Shown: piece after piece, positions 46,561 through 58,393 of the stretch
Layout of the letters: each line of letters starts with the position of its first letter
Numbering within the stretch: position 1 is the first letter of the stretch
Position numbers and translations under genes: made by a program
Notes under the pieces: model-generated
The model's database searches: none
Told to the model about the DNA's origin: nothing
Seen by the model: the letters and a program-made list of their open reading frames with translations, nothing else
Assembly: GCA_025024175.1 (NCBI GenBank)
Contig: QCXZ01000064.1
Location: forward strand, 39,515,325-39,579,324
Length of the DNA: 64,000 bases
Origin: Rhyzopertha dominica
Lineage: Eukaryota > Arthropoda > Insecta > Coleoptera > Bostrichidae
Reading direction: 5' to 3'

Positions 46561-47920
46561 TATACAGGATGTTTCACGAATGATAATGACCCTGACGAAA
46601 TTAAAAATGCAACCCAAAATACATTTGCAGAGGTTATTAAAAAATATAAAACGTAGAGAGCTGTATAAATTCGTAAATATTGACATAAACTTCAATCATT
46701 TGCTTTAAGTAAATTCGGTATTGTAAAACAAATTTTATTATTGAAACATGTTTATTCAAAAACATTAATGTAATAAATGCTCAAAATGTCGCCCTCCGTT
46801 GTTTGCACAAGCTTAAATTCGTGCCCAAAACGATCTTTTAACATGCACTAACATTTCTGGAGTGATGGATCTACATGCATTATTTATTTTCTAAATGTTC
46901 TAAACTTTCAATTCGCATTCGCATCAATTCGTTGGTATACTTGCTATTTTACCATTCCCTGCAGAAAAAAATCCAAAGGAGTAAGGTCCGGGCTTCTCGG
47001 TAGCCAAGGATTAATTGAACCTATTCCTATCCATCAGTTAGGCAAAACCAAATCAAGACGATTTCGCACTATTCTATGATAATGCGCAAGTACCCCATCG
47101 TGTTGGAACCACAGATCTTGCCGTTTAAACTATCGCGAAAAAATAAGGACCAACAATTTGATTCCCCAATATTCCGCACCAGACATTCGTCGAGTAGATA
47201 GATAAAAATGTCCTTCTCGAATCCAACGTGGATTTTCTTGCGCATAATAATGCATGTTATGTTTGTTAACTCCACCATTATTAGNAAATATTGCTTCATC
47301 TGAGAAGCAAATGTTGACATAAAATCTCACATTCAAATTTTGGCGTTCCCGAAAAAAGTTACAAAAGCCAGTCTTTTACGATAATCTGTCTCCTTTAAGG
47401 CCTGACCAATTGTAAGTGATACGGATGAAATTGATTGCCTTTAATTATTCGGTGAACTGAAGGCAGACTAATACCGGTTACACTTGAGACTACCCTTTGA
47501 CTAATATGAGAATTTTCATCATTTACAATACTCTAATTTCATTGTCAGGCCCTGTTGCTGTTCTTTCTCTTGACTTTTTCAGTGGTGGCCAGGTTGTCTT
47601 TAAAGTTAATTCAAGTCTCTTGAAAATTGTATCGGCAGGAGCTCTTCTATTTGGAAAACGTTGTCTGTATAAACGGGCAGCAGCGGAAGCATTTTTCTTG
47701 CATTCACCATAAGTCAAAATGATACCTGTTTTGTCATCATTTGAATATATTTTGATGTTAAATACAGTGACAGGAACCATAGCGCATAGCCGTCATGGAT
47801 CCCAATTTATTTTTAAAATAATACNAGTATGTAAAATAACCACATTNGCTATGAGAATGTATTTTGGGTTGCATTTTTAATTTCGTCAGGGTCATTATCA
47901 TTCGTGAAACATCCTGTATA
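46561..47920 (-). mobile_element. DUF4817-type Tc1/mariner transposon with 65-bp perfect TIRs
   Basis: 46561-46625 and 47856-47920 are exact inverted copies over 65 bases, starting TATACAGGATGTTTCACGAA. The outer TATA includes a TA target duplication, so the element proper is likely 46565-47916. The interior carries a decayed minus-strand transposase. The size of about 1.36 kb is typical of an autonomous Tc1/mariner relative. Confidence 0.9.
46870..47780 (-). pseudogene. Transposase with DUF4817 helix-turn-helix, multiply broken
   Basis: On the minus strand the first part (47780-47523) reads YSNDDKTGIILTYGECKK and AARLYRQRFPNRRAP, the DUF4817 helix-turn-helix common in arthropod transposases. 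Next come IKGNQFHPYHLQLVQ, FFRERQN, CFSDEAIF (first catalytic Asp, about 47300), the HNMHYYAQENPRW block, FFRDSLNGKI, and PRSPDLTPLDFFL (about 46960-47000, end of the DDE core). The pieces lie in three frames with several stops and one N, so it is a pseudogene. The middle Asp segment (FQHDGAPAH in relatives) is replaced by degraded sequence near 47095. Confidence 0.82.
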
Positions 47921-48639
47921 AAAAGGACGTTTTATAACTAATGTAGTTTTTTCAAAGTTAAAGCTTATCCAATGCTTTACTTAATAATTATGCAATATTG
48001 TTGTTGTTGTTCCTCAAACTAGTAAATCATTTATTTTTGTAACTTGTATAAAACCAATAGTAGCTTGCCATAGAAAAATTGTAACGAAATTTTATAGTTA
48101 AACCTTCGCTTAAACCTGCCATCCATTTAGCATTGCAGATAATCGGCTCACAAACTCCCATCCTGCCAAGCTTACAGCTCTATACCTTATCGTCTGTACT
48201 CTTCATCAAGTTGGCTAATGTATGGAGCATTGTGCAGAGGTATAAAGTTCTATGAGCACGGTAGTTATTAACCCCGTGAGAATTCTGACGTCACTAAAAG
48301 CCATTACAACTTGCAAATTAATATGCCTAATTGAAATAATTGCTTCCGTGTATTTATGCGCGTGTTTCGTTAAATTGTCTCAAAGGATGCGAGGGATACG
48401 CGTGTGCACGAGAAATTTGGGTTGGTTGATTAACTCTGAAAAGACCGCGTTGTAAACTCGGACGATTAGCGTTTATTTAAAGAAATGATCAGAGTAAAGA
48501 GATCAAGCCCACAATTTTTGGTTTGTTCAAAGGTATAACTCCCATACTTTACCAGGAGAAATACTAAACTGTATGCTCTATAAAGACGTTTTTGATTACT
48601 TCTTCTAGTGTCGTTTCCGATTCGAACGTAGGCAAACTC
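47921..48639. other. Unique DNA, no gene seen
   Basis: No coding motif. The patch 48110-48430 is less AT-rich than its surroundings. Confidence 0.35.
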
Positions 48640-48873
48640 CCGCATACGTCTGTGTTGCGTGCTTTTTTAGATTTTTCCACAGACGTATGGCTTTTTAAAT
48701 TTATTGCCGATTCCAGACGGCTCTATTTGAGAGACTATACTAGGAAAATTTACTAGTGGTCGTTTGCCATTACCTTCCACGAGGCAGCGGCGTGTTTCTG
48801 ATGTAATCGGCACCAGTGATGAACCCGGGACCTTCGGTATACCAGACGAGCACGCTATTCACTACACCACGAC
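48640..48873 (-). mobile_element. tRNA-derived SINE
   Basis: On the minus strand the head (48873-48811) has an A-box-like TGGTGTAGTGAATAGCG and a B-box-like GGTTCATCACT (48825-48815) preceded by AAGGTCCCGG, as in a tRNA T arm. A body follows with AAGGTAATGGCAAACGACC, a phrase typical of insect tRNA SINE bodies, and AT-rich sequence. Near its far end is a 12-bp perfect hairpin (CATACGTCTGTG at 48643-48654 and its complement at 48678-48689). Such elements are transcribed by RNA polymerase III and moved by LINE proteins. The 3' limit and target duplication are uncertain. Confidence 0.6.
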
Positions 48874-49144
48874 AGTTGAGATTATTACTGAAACATTATT
48901 ATCAATAGTACACTAAGGTGAATTCAAAATATGTTGGCTTATCACATATAATGCGACAAGAACCTTGTATTTTCACAGAACTGAAATTAGGCTATCAACA
49001 GGTAGCTGATAGCTTTTCTCCCTCTTACCTGTGTTGAGGCGTAGTTTCACCATTATGAGCAGGGCAATGACTCACGACAAATTCACATTTCAAACAATAA
49101 AAGTATTATATTATAAAAATAATTATCGCCTGAATTCATTTAAA

Positions 49145-49523
49145 AATGAGCATACGTGATATTTTATTGGGTTTGCAGGCATAAGATGATATGAAAAAGT
49201 ATTGCCAGCCTTTGAACACTAGTCAAACGCTCTCCACTGAGCTATCAGGGCCTTATTCAGGATCGAGGTCAAGGCGGCGTATATACATCGAAGATCACTA
49301 TGTAACGCTGCTGAACGCCATCCGGCACATTTGCAGCTGAACCGCTTATCGCTCAGTATTTTTGAGCTTCGGAGCGTAACTAGCTGCTGTGGCCTGATTA
49401 TGGCGACCAGCAGCTAATTATAACCCAAATATATTATAATATTATGAAAGATAATTATCGCCTGAATACTTTTTCATTTCTTCTTACGCCTGCAAACCCA
49501 ATAAAATAGCACGTAAGCTCATT
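49145..49523. mobile_element. TIR element of about 380 bp with tRNA-like insert
   Basis: 59-bp inverted ends (49145-49203 and 49465-49523, five mismatches) share TATTTTATTGGGTTTGCAGG. The interior contains a tRNA-like stretch. A block AATTATCGCCTGAAT occurs both just outside the left end (about 49121) and just inside the right end (about 49453), so the element is asymmetric and may have been rearranged. Confidence 0.6.
49204..49252 (-). pseudogene. Partial tRNA-Thr(AGT)-like sequence
   Basis: On the minus strand: GGCCCTG as an acceptor-like start; a D arm GCTC/GAGC within TAGCTCAGTGGAGAGC (A box); and an anticodon arm TTTGA-CTAGTGT-TCAAA with a 5-bp stem and 7-base loop, anticodon AGT. The sequence then leaves the tRNA fold: there is no T arm, B box or 3' acceptor strand. 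It is either a tRNA pseudogene or the head of a SINE. Confidence 0.5.
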
Positions 49524-52500
49524 AATAAAAATATTGATGCTAATTTGCGAGACGCACTGCCATTACTCTTATTGGTTTTAATTTATGAACTTCGATCTAG
49601 TGAGGTATGAAAAAACACGATAGAGATCCGACACCACATTTAAGACAGCGACGGTACTACTCCGCGGCGACATGTTTGGCGGCTAAAATTTTTGACCGGA
49701 ACGTTAAAGTTGGTGGTCCACAATATACGTCCGCGTTGCCACTATGTAGATGTCAAAATTAATCCTCGGGATCCGACAATCAAAAAGGACAAAAAATTAT
49801 TACACGTAAAGTTTTTTTTTGTTATAATATAGAAAGGTGTTGAAAAAGTGATTGCGCAAGTTTTTTAATCCCGTATATTGACTATATATAATATACTTTA
49901 TATTAAGTTGACATTTAAGAAAAACGCACTTATTTCATTTTGAGAACATTTTCAACTTCATTTGTGAAGAAAAGGCGCTATTGTCTGCACTTTTGTCCGT
50001 TTGATGACAATCACTCATAATTCGAGAACGCTTTAACGAATCGGGTTCGTTGATGGCTCGTTGGTTAGGTTTTAGCCTACCGATCATCAACGTATACTTG
50101 ACATCCTGGAAATATGCTTCCCCCCGGCTCCCCGTTCAAATTTTCTAAAAAATTTTGAAAACGGCTCAACGGATTGGATTGATTGGATAGATCTTGGCCT
50201 AACGATGATCAGCATGTACTATTTTTTGCTTTGTATAAGAAACTTAAAATAAAATTAAATACATATCTTGACGATACAAGGAAAATGCACTAAAGGTTGT
50301 TTCACCGAAAGGGTATTTTTAATCTTGTTTCTCTTCACATTTTATCCCTTTAATAACTTACTGTAATGACCCATCATGGCTGGACCCCATAATAGTCTTT
50401 TGTAATGTATTTCCATTGTTCTTATATCCTGATAGAATAGTTCACCCTGCCCATCGCTGATTGTAACTAGCAGCCTAAAAACCTTTCAATACCGTATTTA
50501 AAAAAATATGGCATCCTTTTTACCAATTTTCGTCCGCCATATTAGATCTGGTATTTTGAAATTTGAAAATCTGGTTTCAGTATCGTAATTAGCGACATCG
50601 AAAATGGAGTTCTAGTAACACCTTCATCTTTTGGCCAGCTTTTTCGAATTTTAGAGCACTGTGTGTAGCCGCTAATTTACCACGGTTTTCTCTATTGGAA
50701 TAGTAAGATATCTGACAAAATCAATTAATTCGAACAAAAGAATACTGAACAAGGAACAAGATTATGTTATATAGAATCCATTTAGATTACCGTTGCTTTA
50801 CAACACACAAAGCCATAAAATTTACTACTTGCCAAAAGTGCTCTACTGAGCCCTTTGAAAAGTCTTTATGAATATTTGTATGTTATTAGGAAGATATTAT
50901 TATTGTAAAAACAATGGGCTGAACTATGTTGCAAAAATCGTGTAGGAAAAAGAACTGTATATAGTTGATTTAAAATAATAAATTTAAATGAAATAAGGTC
51001 CGTTTTATGCTGTCCGCCGGATCAAGTATTTTGCTGAGTTTCGATTTTTGCCTCAGGATTCGAAATGCGCGCACGGTTGCGTCTTTGTTCAATTCATAAA
51101 AAATTATGCTATTCCTTTCTTACTATGCTGTCAGCCGACCTAGCGTTTCGTCCTTACACACAATCATGGCGCACGGCGCAGCAACGCTGTACACAGAGTT
51201 GACGAGTAGGTAAATTTTTCTGGTTCACCCGTACAAATATCAATATGACTGTAGCTAATTATTAATTTTACGGCAATATAAAATATACCCACTACTTAAC
51301 TGTATACAAAAATACGAAAAAAATATTTCCTTTGATTAAAATTTATAACCGGTTTTGCTACTAAATGCAAAAACGTAGGGCAGCTCTTCGCCGGCAGCTT
51401 GGGTCGTGAATTAAGCGTTGGAGCACCTCGGCGCCACGCAGTTTAACAAAGTGACTCTAAACGACTAACTGCGAAGTCGAATTTGGAAATAAAACGATAT
51501 AGAACCATAAAAAAGAATAATTATTAAAAAAAGATTAGGTTTGACAGATTATGACAAATTTTGACAAATATAGGCGAATTTTGACAAATAAAGTACTACT
51601 ACGTTTACAAGTATTTTTATTATTTGTGAGTCAAGAAAGTGTACACACTTTCAAATTTTAGTTAAATATAAATTAAATAAATTGCAAATCTGGCCTTGTC
51701 ATAGGCAATCCTTCGGGTTGTGTAGCCACTGCTGGCAGCGTACGTGCTTCTTTCTGACTCGAGAGACGTTTGTCTTCTTTGGGCTTTTGCGAAAGGTACG
51801 ATTCTAGTAATTTCAGTAAAAACACTCACCTCTGTCAGAGGGTTCCGTTATTGATTAATAGGTAATTTATAATATTCCGGGACGCCGGAAGATAACTCTT
51901 TGTGATGATATGGCCGCAAGCTTTCAGATAGTAAGTCTTCAGAGACTTAAGGTAAGGTAAGTGTTATGATAATACTCGCAGTTTCTTTGTGTTATTCGTT
52001 TCTAAGTTTTTTTTTCAATTTTGACAACTGCCAGGCAATGTGATTTTTATAATCTTAGATTGTGATAAGCCAAAGCTACCTGATTGCTACAAATTCTGGG
52101 TCTGCTGAGCCGCCAATGCAATTGTCTTTAGTTTTGTAAGTACTAGGCTGTGCCATTATTTATGAAACAATTTGTAAAATCGGACAGCTGAGTTATTTAG
52201 ATGTGCTTTCCATAACAAATAGATTTTGTGCTCGTAACTTTCAGCAAAAAAGCGGTTTGCGACAAGTGTTCTAAACCTAACACTGCATTAACAAATTTCA
52301 GCAAGTGGCAGCATCTCATCAGTGGCTTTCTAAATCCTCNTTTCACAATTTGTTTTCCTGAAAGAGCCCCGGCTCTCCGCGCACCGGTCCTAGAGCGTTT
52401 CAGGGTGGATTATACATTTGCCGCATGCGAATGACATTTGTTCCTGGAGAGACTAATGGCTCTCATGCTTGTTGTTTTATTTTGTCTTGGCCTTATCTCG

Positions 52501-52973
52501 CAGCTGTGGGCTAACCGCATGGCGTTGACCAATTGTTAGGAATATTGCTACTGATGCAGCCCGCGCTGGATTGATGGCCTACGTGCTGCTGGATTTGATA
52601 TGTTGGGGGTCATACGTGAATAAAACGGACTGCCTCGTGGGAATCCTCTGAGTACATTTTTACGGACCGTATAACTTCAACGAGTGGGATGTTCTTTAAA
52701 GGCAAGCTGTAAAAGTACATCTCGACTGGCCCACTTGAGTATACAATTGCTATTTTCGAATTTTTAAACCGCAGCAACAATGCTTAAAAAATTGTAACCA
52801 ACACATCGGATAGCATATTCTGCAAAAATTAGGAGAAATAAGCCATGTGAATATGTCGGCGGAAAAAATTTTTGTATCCGTAGTCTGCACAGATTTAACG
52901 AACGGCATGGTGGAGAAGATTTATAGGAAATGGGTGGCCACAATGGCACAAGAAATTTATTAAGAAGCTGCTG
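49524..52973. other. Unique DNA, no gene seen
   Basis: No domains. A short degenerate TGACAAATTTT repeat lies at 51541-51590. Patches at about 51050-51480 and 52330-52700 are less AT-rich than the surroundings. Confidence 0.35.
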
Positions 52974-53750
52974 CAGTGGCGGCTGGTGGCATTTTTATCT
53001 GGGGGCGGGGGCGCTGATTGAATAATACAAAAAAATTATTTTTAAATACCTTTCCTTTTATTTGTCCAGTTATCATCGCCACCAAACAATAAACAAACTA
53101 AACAAAAAAACGCATTGTTCTCCGCGCAACCATGAAGTCTTTTTATAAACATTTGCATTAAACTAGAAATCCTTTTCGATTTTTTGCAACAGGCACAGGG
53201 CGTTTCGTTTTCCTTAATGTTTACTTTGTCCGCCAAACTCAGAGAACTGAATTTTAATTTAATTAAATCACACATCCTCATTTTTTGTCTTGAACACAAT
53301 TTTTCACAAAAAAAAAACACCTATACGTACGCTTAATAATAACTGCTCACGTTCGGGTGTATTATTTGCAGGAATGCGAGCCCGTGTCTCGGGCTGAACG
53401 AACTAAGCCCGAAATTCCACTTAGAATCGCGTGTCGACGCGTGCCACTTCCATCGCATTGGCCACAGAATATTGCGTTGGCATCGAATCGCTTTGGGATT
53501 ACAGGAATCAGCCCGCCCGGTAGCAGACAGGCAAGTGAATCAGATGGCTTGCGGGTTTCCGCAGTGCAGGCACTGAACGCAAATCTACATAAGATTGTAA
53601 ATTAAATACCTATGTGTAATAACTAATAATGGCTATATTAGATAATTAGATGTAAATATAAATAAATGTTTAATTTAATTGCATTTGATGTACATCGTCA
53701 TTTGCGTGGGAGGGCGGCGCCCCGCAGCCCTCCCTCACCCGCCGCCACTG
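52974..53750 (-). mobile_element. hAT transposon deletion derivative (777 bp)
   Basis: The ends are CAGTGGCGGCTGGTGGC at 52974 and, reversed, CAGTGGCGGCGGGTG ending at 53750. They are flanked by AGCTGCTG and AGTTGCTG, an 8-bp target duplication with one mismatch. A minus-strand frame keeps only the N-terminal zinc-finger part of a hAT transposase; the catalytic and dimerisation parts are deleted. It therefore needs an intact relative to move. Confidence 0.85.
53042..53320 (-). pseudogene. hAT transposase N-terminal (TTF-type zinc finger) fragment
   Basis: The 92-codon frame ends with HGCAENNAFFCLVCLLFGGD and NWTNKRKGI. This matches the NALFCFPCLLFGG...W...G segment of TTF-type zinc fingers in hAT transposases and ZMYM1-like proteins. 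The remainder of the finger and the whole RNase H-like core are missing. The frame is open, but the upstream start is not certain. Confidence 0.75.
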
Positions 53751-54025
53751 AGTTGCTGATTCAAATAATTTGAACTTGTAATGCTTTAAAATCATAATCA
53801 TAATACACAACCAAACGACGATTTTGCGGGTATGTAAACATTTGTGAAAAGCAGTATTTTAAAATAAACGACAAATAGCGCAAGCAAAGCGGATTTTGTC
53901 GATACAATTTTTAATAATTTGATGATAATTCTACAAAAAGCTAAACCGACCTCTGTTTTTTTTCATGCCAGTTTGAAGCACCTTGTAATAAGTTAAAAGG
54001 GTAATTTAATGACGACAGTTATGTC

Positions 54026-54215
54026 AGCTACCCGCCTGAAATGTTACCCCACACTCTCTTATTAACAACTTATTAATTGGTTATTTCGCAAGTACAACTT
54101 ATTTATCACTATGTGATTACGAGGCAGAATGAGTGCTTTTGCTGTCAGCTACCTTCCCATCCGATGACGCATTCATCGGGCGCATTACGTAGGCGATTCT
54201 AGGACGCGATTCTGG
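54026..54215 (+). repeat. LTR-like segment, left
   Basis: Begins TGTCAGCTACCCGC and contains GGGCGCATTACGTAGGCG. A diverged copy is at 60558-60715. It precedes the gag start by about 150 bases. It may be the left LTR or part of it. Confidence 0.5.
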
Positions 54216-54362
54216 GCCGGATTATTACTGTTATTAGATATTTGCTATTAGTTTAAATATCAGTAAACTGACTATTTATTGTACCTTTCCTCCGTTAACA
54301 CTTCGACTCGTATCTCTCATTTCTTTGGTTGTTTCTTTGCGCTGTAGTTTTTCAACTATACA

Positions 54363-54797
54363 ATGCCAGATAGCGATATCGACGATGCTAATGCACCCAC
54401 GCATGCAGAAAGACGTGCATTTCTTTCTTTAACTAATAAGAAAGAGCGCTACTGGCGTCGAATGCAGGATTGTTTTGATTTAATTCAAGATTTACCTGAT
54501 ACATTTGATAACTTTAAAACTCGCGTGCTATAAATAGATGATACTCGTCTTAGGTTTTCTGAAGTTCTAGATGAGTTGGCAACTCTATCAAGTACCCATC
54601 ACGAATTTGAAACCAACACTGTACATCTTGAAGCTAGTTTCGACAAGATGTACTATGCAGTTATGACCGCTGCAGCAAATTTTGCGAATCCTCGCGACAT
54701 TCCGACATCTAGTCAATCCGAGAAACTCAAGATAAAATTACCAGAGGTTAAAATTCCTAAATTTGATGGTTCGAAGCCAGAAAAGTTTTCTGCCTAA
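54363..54797 (+). pseudogene. BEL gag, N-terminal part with internal stop
   Basis: The ATG at 54363 opens a frame with AERRAFLSLTNKKERYWRR, a TAA at 54531-54533, then FSEVLDELATLSS and IKLPEVKIPKFDGSKPEKFS, a motif found in BEL Gag just before the capsid-like region. A stop at 54795 follows. The next frame begins with QLSDMEKFSYL, so about eight codons and the frame have been lost at 54795-54800. Confidence 0.8.
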
Positions 54798-54811
54798 TTC
54801 ACACTTCACAA

Positions 54812-56950
54812 TTGAGTGATATGGAGAAATTTTCTTATCTCGTTTCCTATCTCGAAGGATCTGCGCGTAAACTTGCAGAAACAGTTCGTTTTAGTCCAGA
54901 AAACTATGTAGTTTTGTATAATCTTTTGATACAGCGTTATGGAACTCATAACCGACTGATTGCTAATTACTATTTGTCGAATATATTGACCCTTTCTCCA
55001 TTGAAAACTGAAAATGCTCAATCGCTGCTGGAATTAAGTGATACTTTGCAGGCTAATTATAGTACTCTGGTTGACATAAGAATTGCTAATTTATCTGATT
55101 ATATTCTGATGCATCTTTCTTTGAATTTGTTGGATTCCAAGACCCGTAAAGAATTCGAAAAAGACTATTTGGAAACAGAGTTTCCCACCTTTAGCGATTT
55201 CATTAAGTTCTTACGCAATAAAGCATCTGTTGCAGCACTCTCCGGAAGTACAACAAATAATAATAATGTTGATCGTAACACTCGCACTGTGACATCCACT
55301 CAAAAATTTGCTCCTAAGAGTGAACAAAAACGTGTCGCAATGACTGCTCAGGTAAATAATTCGCCGTCGACTAGTAATTCCAATACTGTAGTTAGTAAAA
55401 TTACGGAAGAAAATATTTGTTTATGTTGCGGTTCTTCTCAACATAAAACTTTGAAATGTTCAAAATTCTTATCAATTTCTCCTAAAGAAAGATATGAAAT
55501 TGTTAAAAATAGTAGCCGTTGTTTCGCTTGTTTAGGCAAGCATGAAGTAAATAAGTGCCAATCCAAATTTGCTTGTCAACACTGTAAAAGCCGTTACCAT
55601 AACACTCTTCTTCATTTCGAAGAAAAAATAACATATGCTAGTCCAGTAGCTGATAAACCGGAACAACTTTTGCTGAATACAGACACTTCAGCTCAAGTAA
55701 CTTTGACTCACGCCTCTGCCTCTCATAGTATAGACAATTCATTTGCTTTACTAGGAACGGTTCAAGTTTTTATGCGATATTCCGATGGATCCTGGATAAA
55801 AGCTCGAGGAATTTTAGATAACGGTAGTCAATTAAATTTCGTAACTGCTCGTTTAGCTGATGCACTTGGTTTAAAACGCACAAAATTCACTCACGATGTT
55901 AGAGGTATAGGAGGTTCACTTCTTGGTAATAATCATGGAGTCGTCCAATGTAATGTTCGTTCCATTCACTCAAACGAGTCTAGGATAACTTTTGCTGCCA
56001 CAATTATAGATAATATCACCACAGTAATTCCCACCGTTAATTTACCTAGATATCTTTTCAAAAAGTATGAAACTTTGCAACTTGCTGACCCTGAATTTAA
56101 TTGTTCTGCTCCTGTTGATTTTTTGCTTGGTGTTCAGGCTGTTTTGGATATTACCCCTGTTAAACCTGTTGTTTTAAAAGATAAACCCTCAGCTTGGTTG
56201 TCCTCTTTAGGATGGGTTGTTGTTGAAAATGTAACGTTCATTAATCCTCAGATGCATACATCTTTATTTGTTAATGTAACAAGCGGACCCTCATTGCATG
56301 ATGTAATGCGTGCCTTTTGGGAAGCTGAAGAAGTTGTTGCAAAGCCAGCTTATTCTGCCGAAGACGAATACGCTGAAAATCTGTTTATTACTTCTACTTA
56401 TCGTTTGGAATCAGGCAGATATGGAGTTCGTCTACCTTTTAAGAATGCTAAAGTCCCAGATTTGCTATCTACTAGAGAACTTGCTATTACTAGAATGTTG
56501 AAACTAAAAACGCGATTTAGGAAGGATTCTAATTTTCACAAACGTTATTCGGAAAATATTCAAGAATACATTTCACAAGGGCAACTTGTAATTGCTAACA
56601 CCCCCTCTTCTTATGTTATGACACATCATGGAGTAGTTAAGGCGGCTAATGACGACTTAAAAGTGCGTGTCGTATTTAATCCTGCAGAAAAGGATTCTAA
56701 CGGGAATAGTTTAAATGATTTCCTCATTCCAGGCCCTAAGTTGCAAGCTGATATAGGTTTTGTAATAACAAAATTCAGATTTTTCAAAGTTGCTCTTACT
56801 TGCGATATATGCCAGATGTTCCGCTCAATTGAAGTACATCCAGAGGATCGTAAGTATTTACATATTTTTGGAGGTTTCGCGATTGTGATCCCTTACTGGA
56901 ATGGGAGCACACACGAGTTATCTTCGGTGCGACTTCAAGTCCCTTTTTAG
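54812..56950 (+). pseudogene. BEL gag-protease-RT segment (712 codons)
   Basis: The longest open frame in the window. Residues 1-140 are the capsid-like Gag domain (MEKFSYLVSYLEGSARKLAE, RYGTHNRLI). Three zinc knuckles follow at about 203-216 (CLCCGSSQHKTLKC), 237-249 (CFACLGKHEVNKC) and 255-267. The protease active site is GILDNGSQLNF near 336, with Asn where Asp-Ser/Thr-Gly is usual. A linker leads to the RT start: LKVRVVFNPAEKDSNGNSLNDF near 620 and motif A TCDICQMFRS (D665). At about 56880 the frame is lost by a 1-base deletion (or 2-base gain); the RT continues in the next frame. It would have been translated as a polyprotein in virus-like particles in the cytoplasm. Confidence 0.9.
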
Positions 56951-57696
56951 CTTTGCGAGTTATTTCTCAATTGTTACATGATCATGGATCTGAATTTCCC
57001 AATGTAGCAAAAATGATTGCACAGTGCCGTTTTGTTGATGATATTCTCACGGGAGGTGACACCGTGGAACAAGTTGAATCTCTTAGAAAAGAGCTTACCG
57101 CACTTTTTAAACTTGGTGGATTTGATTTGGGTAAGTGGGCGAGCTCACATCCTCAAGTAATCCAAAATTCTACAGATTCTTTGCCTATAGCTGCTCGTTC
57201 TTCATCTGTTAAAGTTTTGGGTTTAATTTGGTCGATAGCTAACGATTGTTTTAAATACAAAATTGAACAGATTTCAGAACCTCCCACAAAACGAGGGATT
57301 CTTTCTAGAATAGCTAGAACGTACGACAATAATGGGTACATTGCTCCTTTTATCTTTAACTTAAAATCTTTGATGCAGGAACTGTGGTTGTTAAAGATTG
57401 GTTGGGACGATGCTCTTCCTCCTGACATTGCAAGGAAGTGGGAGCGTATTCAAAGCGAATTTTCTCTGTTGCATAATATTGGAATTCCTCGTTGTATTAT
57501 GAAAATTAGCTGGACTTCTGCCTATCTTGTTGGATTTAGTGACGCTAGTTCCAAAGGAATGGCCGCTGTTATTTATCTGCGCTTGTCTTCACATGAAAAC
57601 GTATCTTTGTCTCTCATTATCGCTAAAACCCGTGTTGCACCCTTAAAGGTATGGACGATACCACGTTTAGAGCTGGGAGCTGCTCATTTACTCTCA
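56889..57696 (+). pseudogene. BEL RT C-terminal half and RNase H start
   Basis: Frame +1 relative to the upstream segment. It reads DPLLEWEHTRVIFGATSSPF (RT motif B region), CRFVDDILTGGD (catalytic FVDD, about 57030) and GFDLGKWASS. Then come ARTYDNNGYIAP and the RNase H start GFSDASSKG (first Asp, about 57540) with RLELGAAHLL (catalytic Glu). An in-frame TAA at 57697-57699 interrupts it. Confidence 0.88.
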
Positions 57697-57699
57697 TAA

Positions 57700-58296
57700 T
57701 TGCTAAATCACATAGCTCCTTGCTTTTCTGAATTGTGTTTGTCGGAACCCATTTGCTTTTCAGACTCCTCTACTGCATTGTCATGGATAAGAACACCCCC
57801 CTATAAGCTTAAGACATTTGTAGCCAATCGTGTATCACAGATCCATGAATATGCACCCACCGCCTTGTGGAGGTTCGTTCCAGGGGATCAGAATCCCGCG
57901 GACCCTGCCAGTCGGGGATTATTTCCCTCCGAGTTGTTGAAATGCGATCTGTGGTGGAATGGCCCCGAGTTTTTGTATTTGCCTTCTTCCCAGTGGCCTA
58001 TAGATGAATATAAAAATACATCTGACTTACCCGAAACTAAATTGGTTGAGGAAACTACCCTATTGGTCAAACTCGATCTTGATCCTTCATGTTTTATGTT
58101 ACTTTTGGATAAAATTTCAAATTTGTTGAAACTACAACGAATTCTTGCCTTTGTTCTTCGCTTTGTGCATAATTGGAAATGCACAGTTCGAAATACTCCT
58201 GAGAAACGTGTCATTGAACCTTTAACATCAAAAAATTACCAAGATGCACTCATGCTAGCGGTGAAGATACACAGATTCATCACATGGCTGATGTAA
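57700..58296 (+). pseudogene. BEL RNase H C-terminal part and linker
   Basis: Same frame as the preceding piece after the TAA. CFSDSSTALSWI and NPADPASRG carry the third and fourth RNase H acidic residues. LWWNGPEFL follows, the phrase found after RNase H in BEL/Pao elements. The frame is lost near 58285; KPCPSRYQQLSPFLDPSG continues in another frame up to about 58385. Confidence 0.87.
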
Positions 58297-58393
58297 TTGA
58301 TGCAATTAAATGCAATAAACCTTGCCCTAGTAGATATCAGCAGCTATCCCCCTTTCTGGACCCATCAGGTCTTGTCAGGGTGGCGGGGGGCGT

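Noticed and set aside
49005..49045. Donor-like CACAG|GTAAGAG on the minus strand
   Set aside because: No matching acceptor within a plausible exon length.
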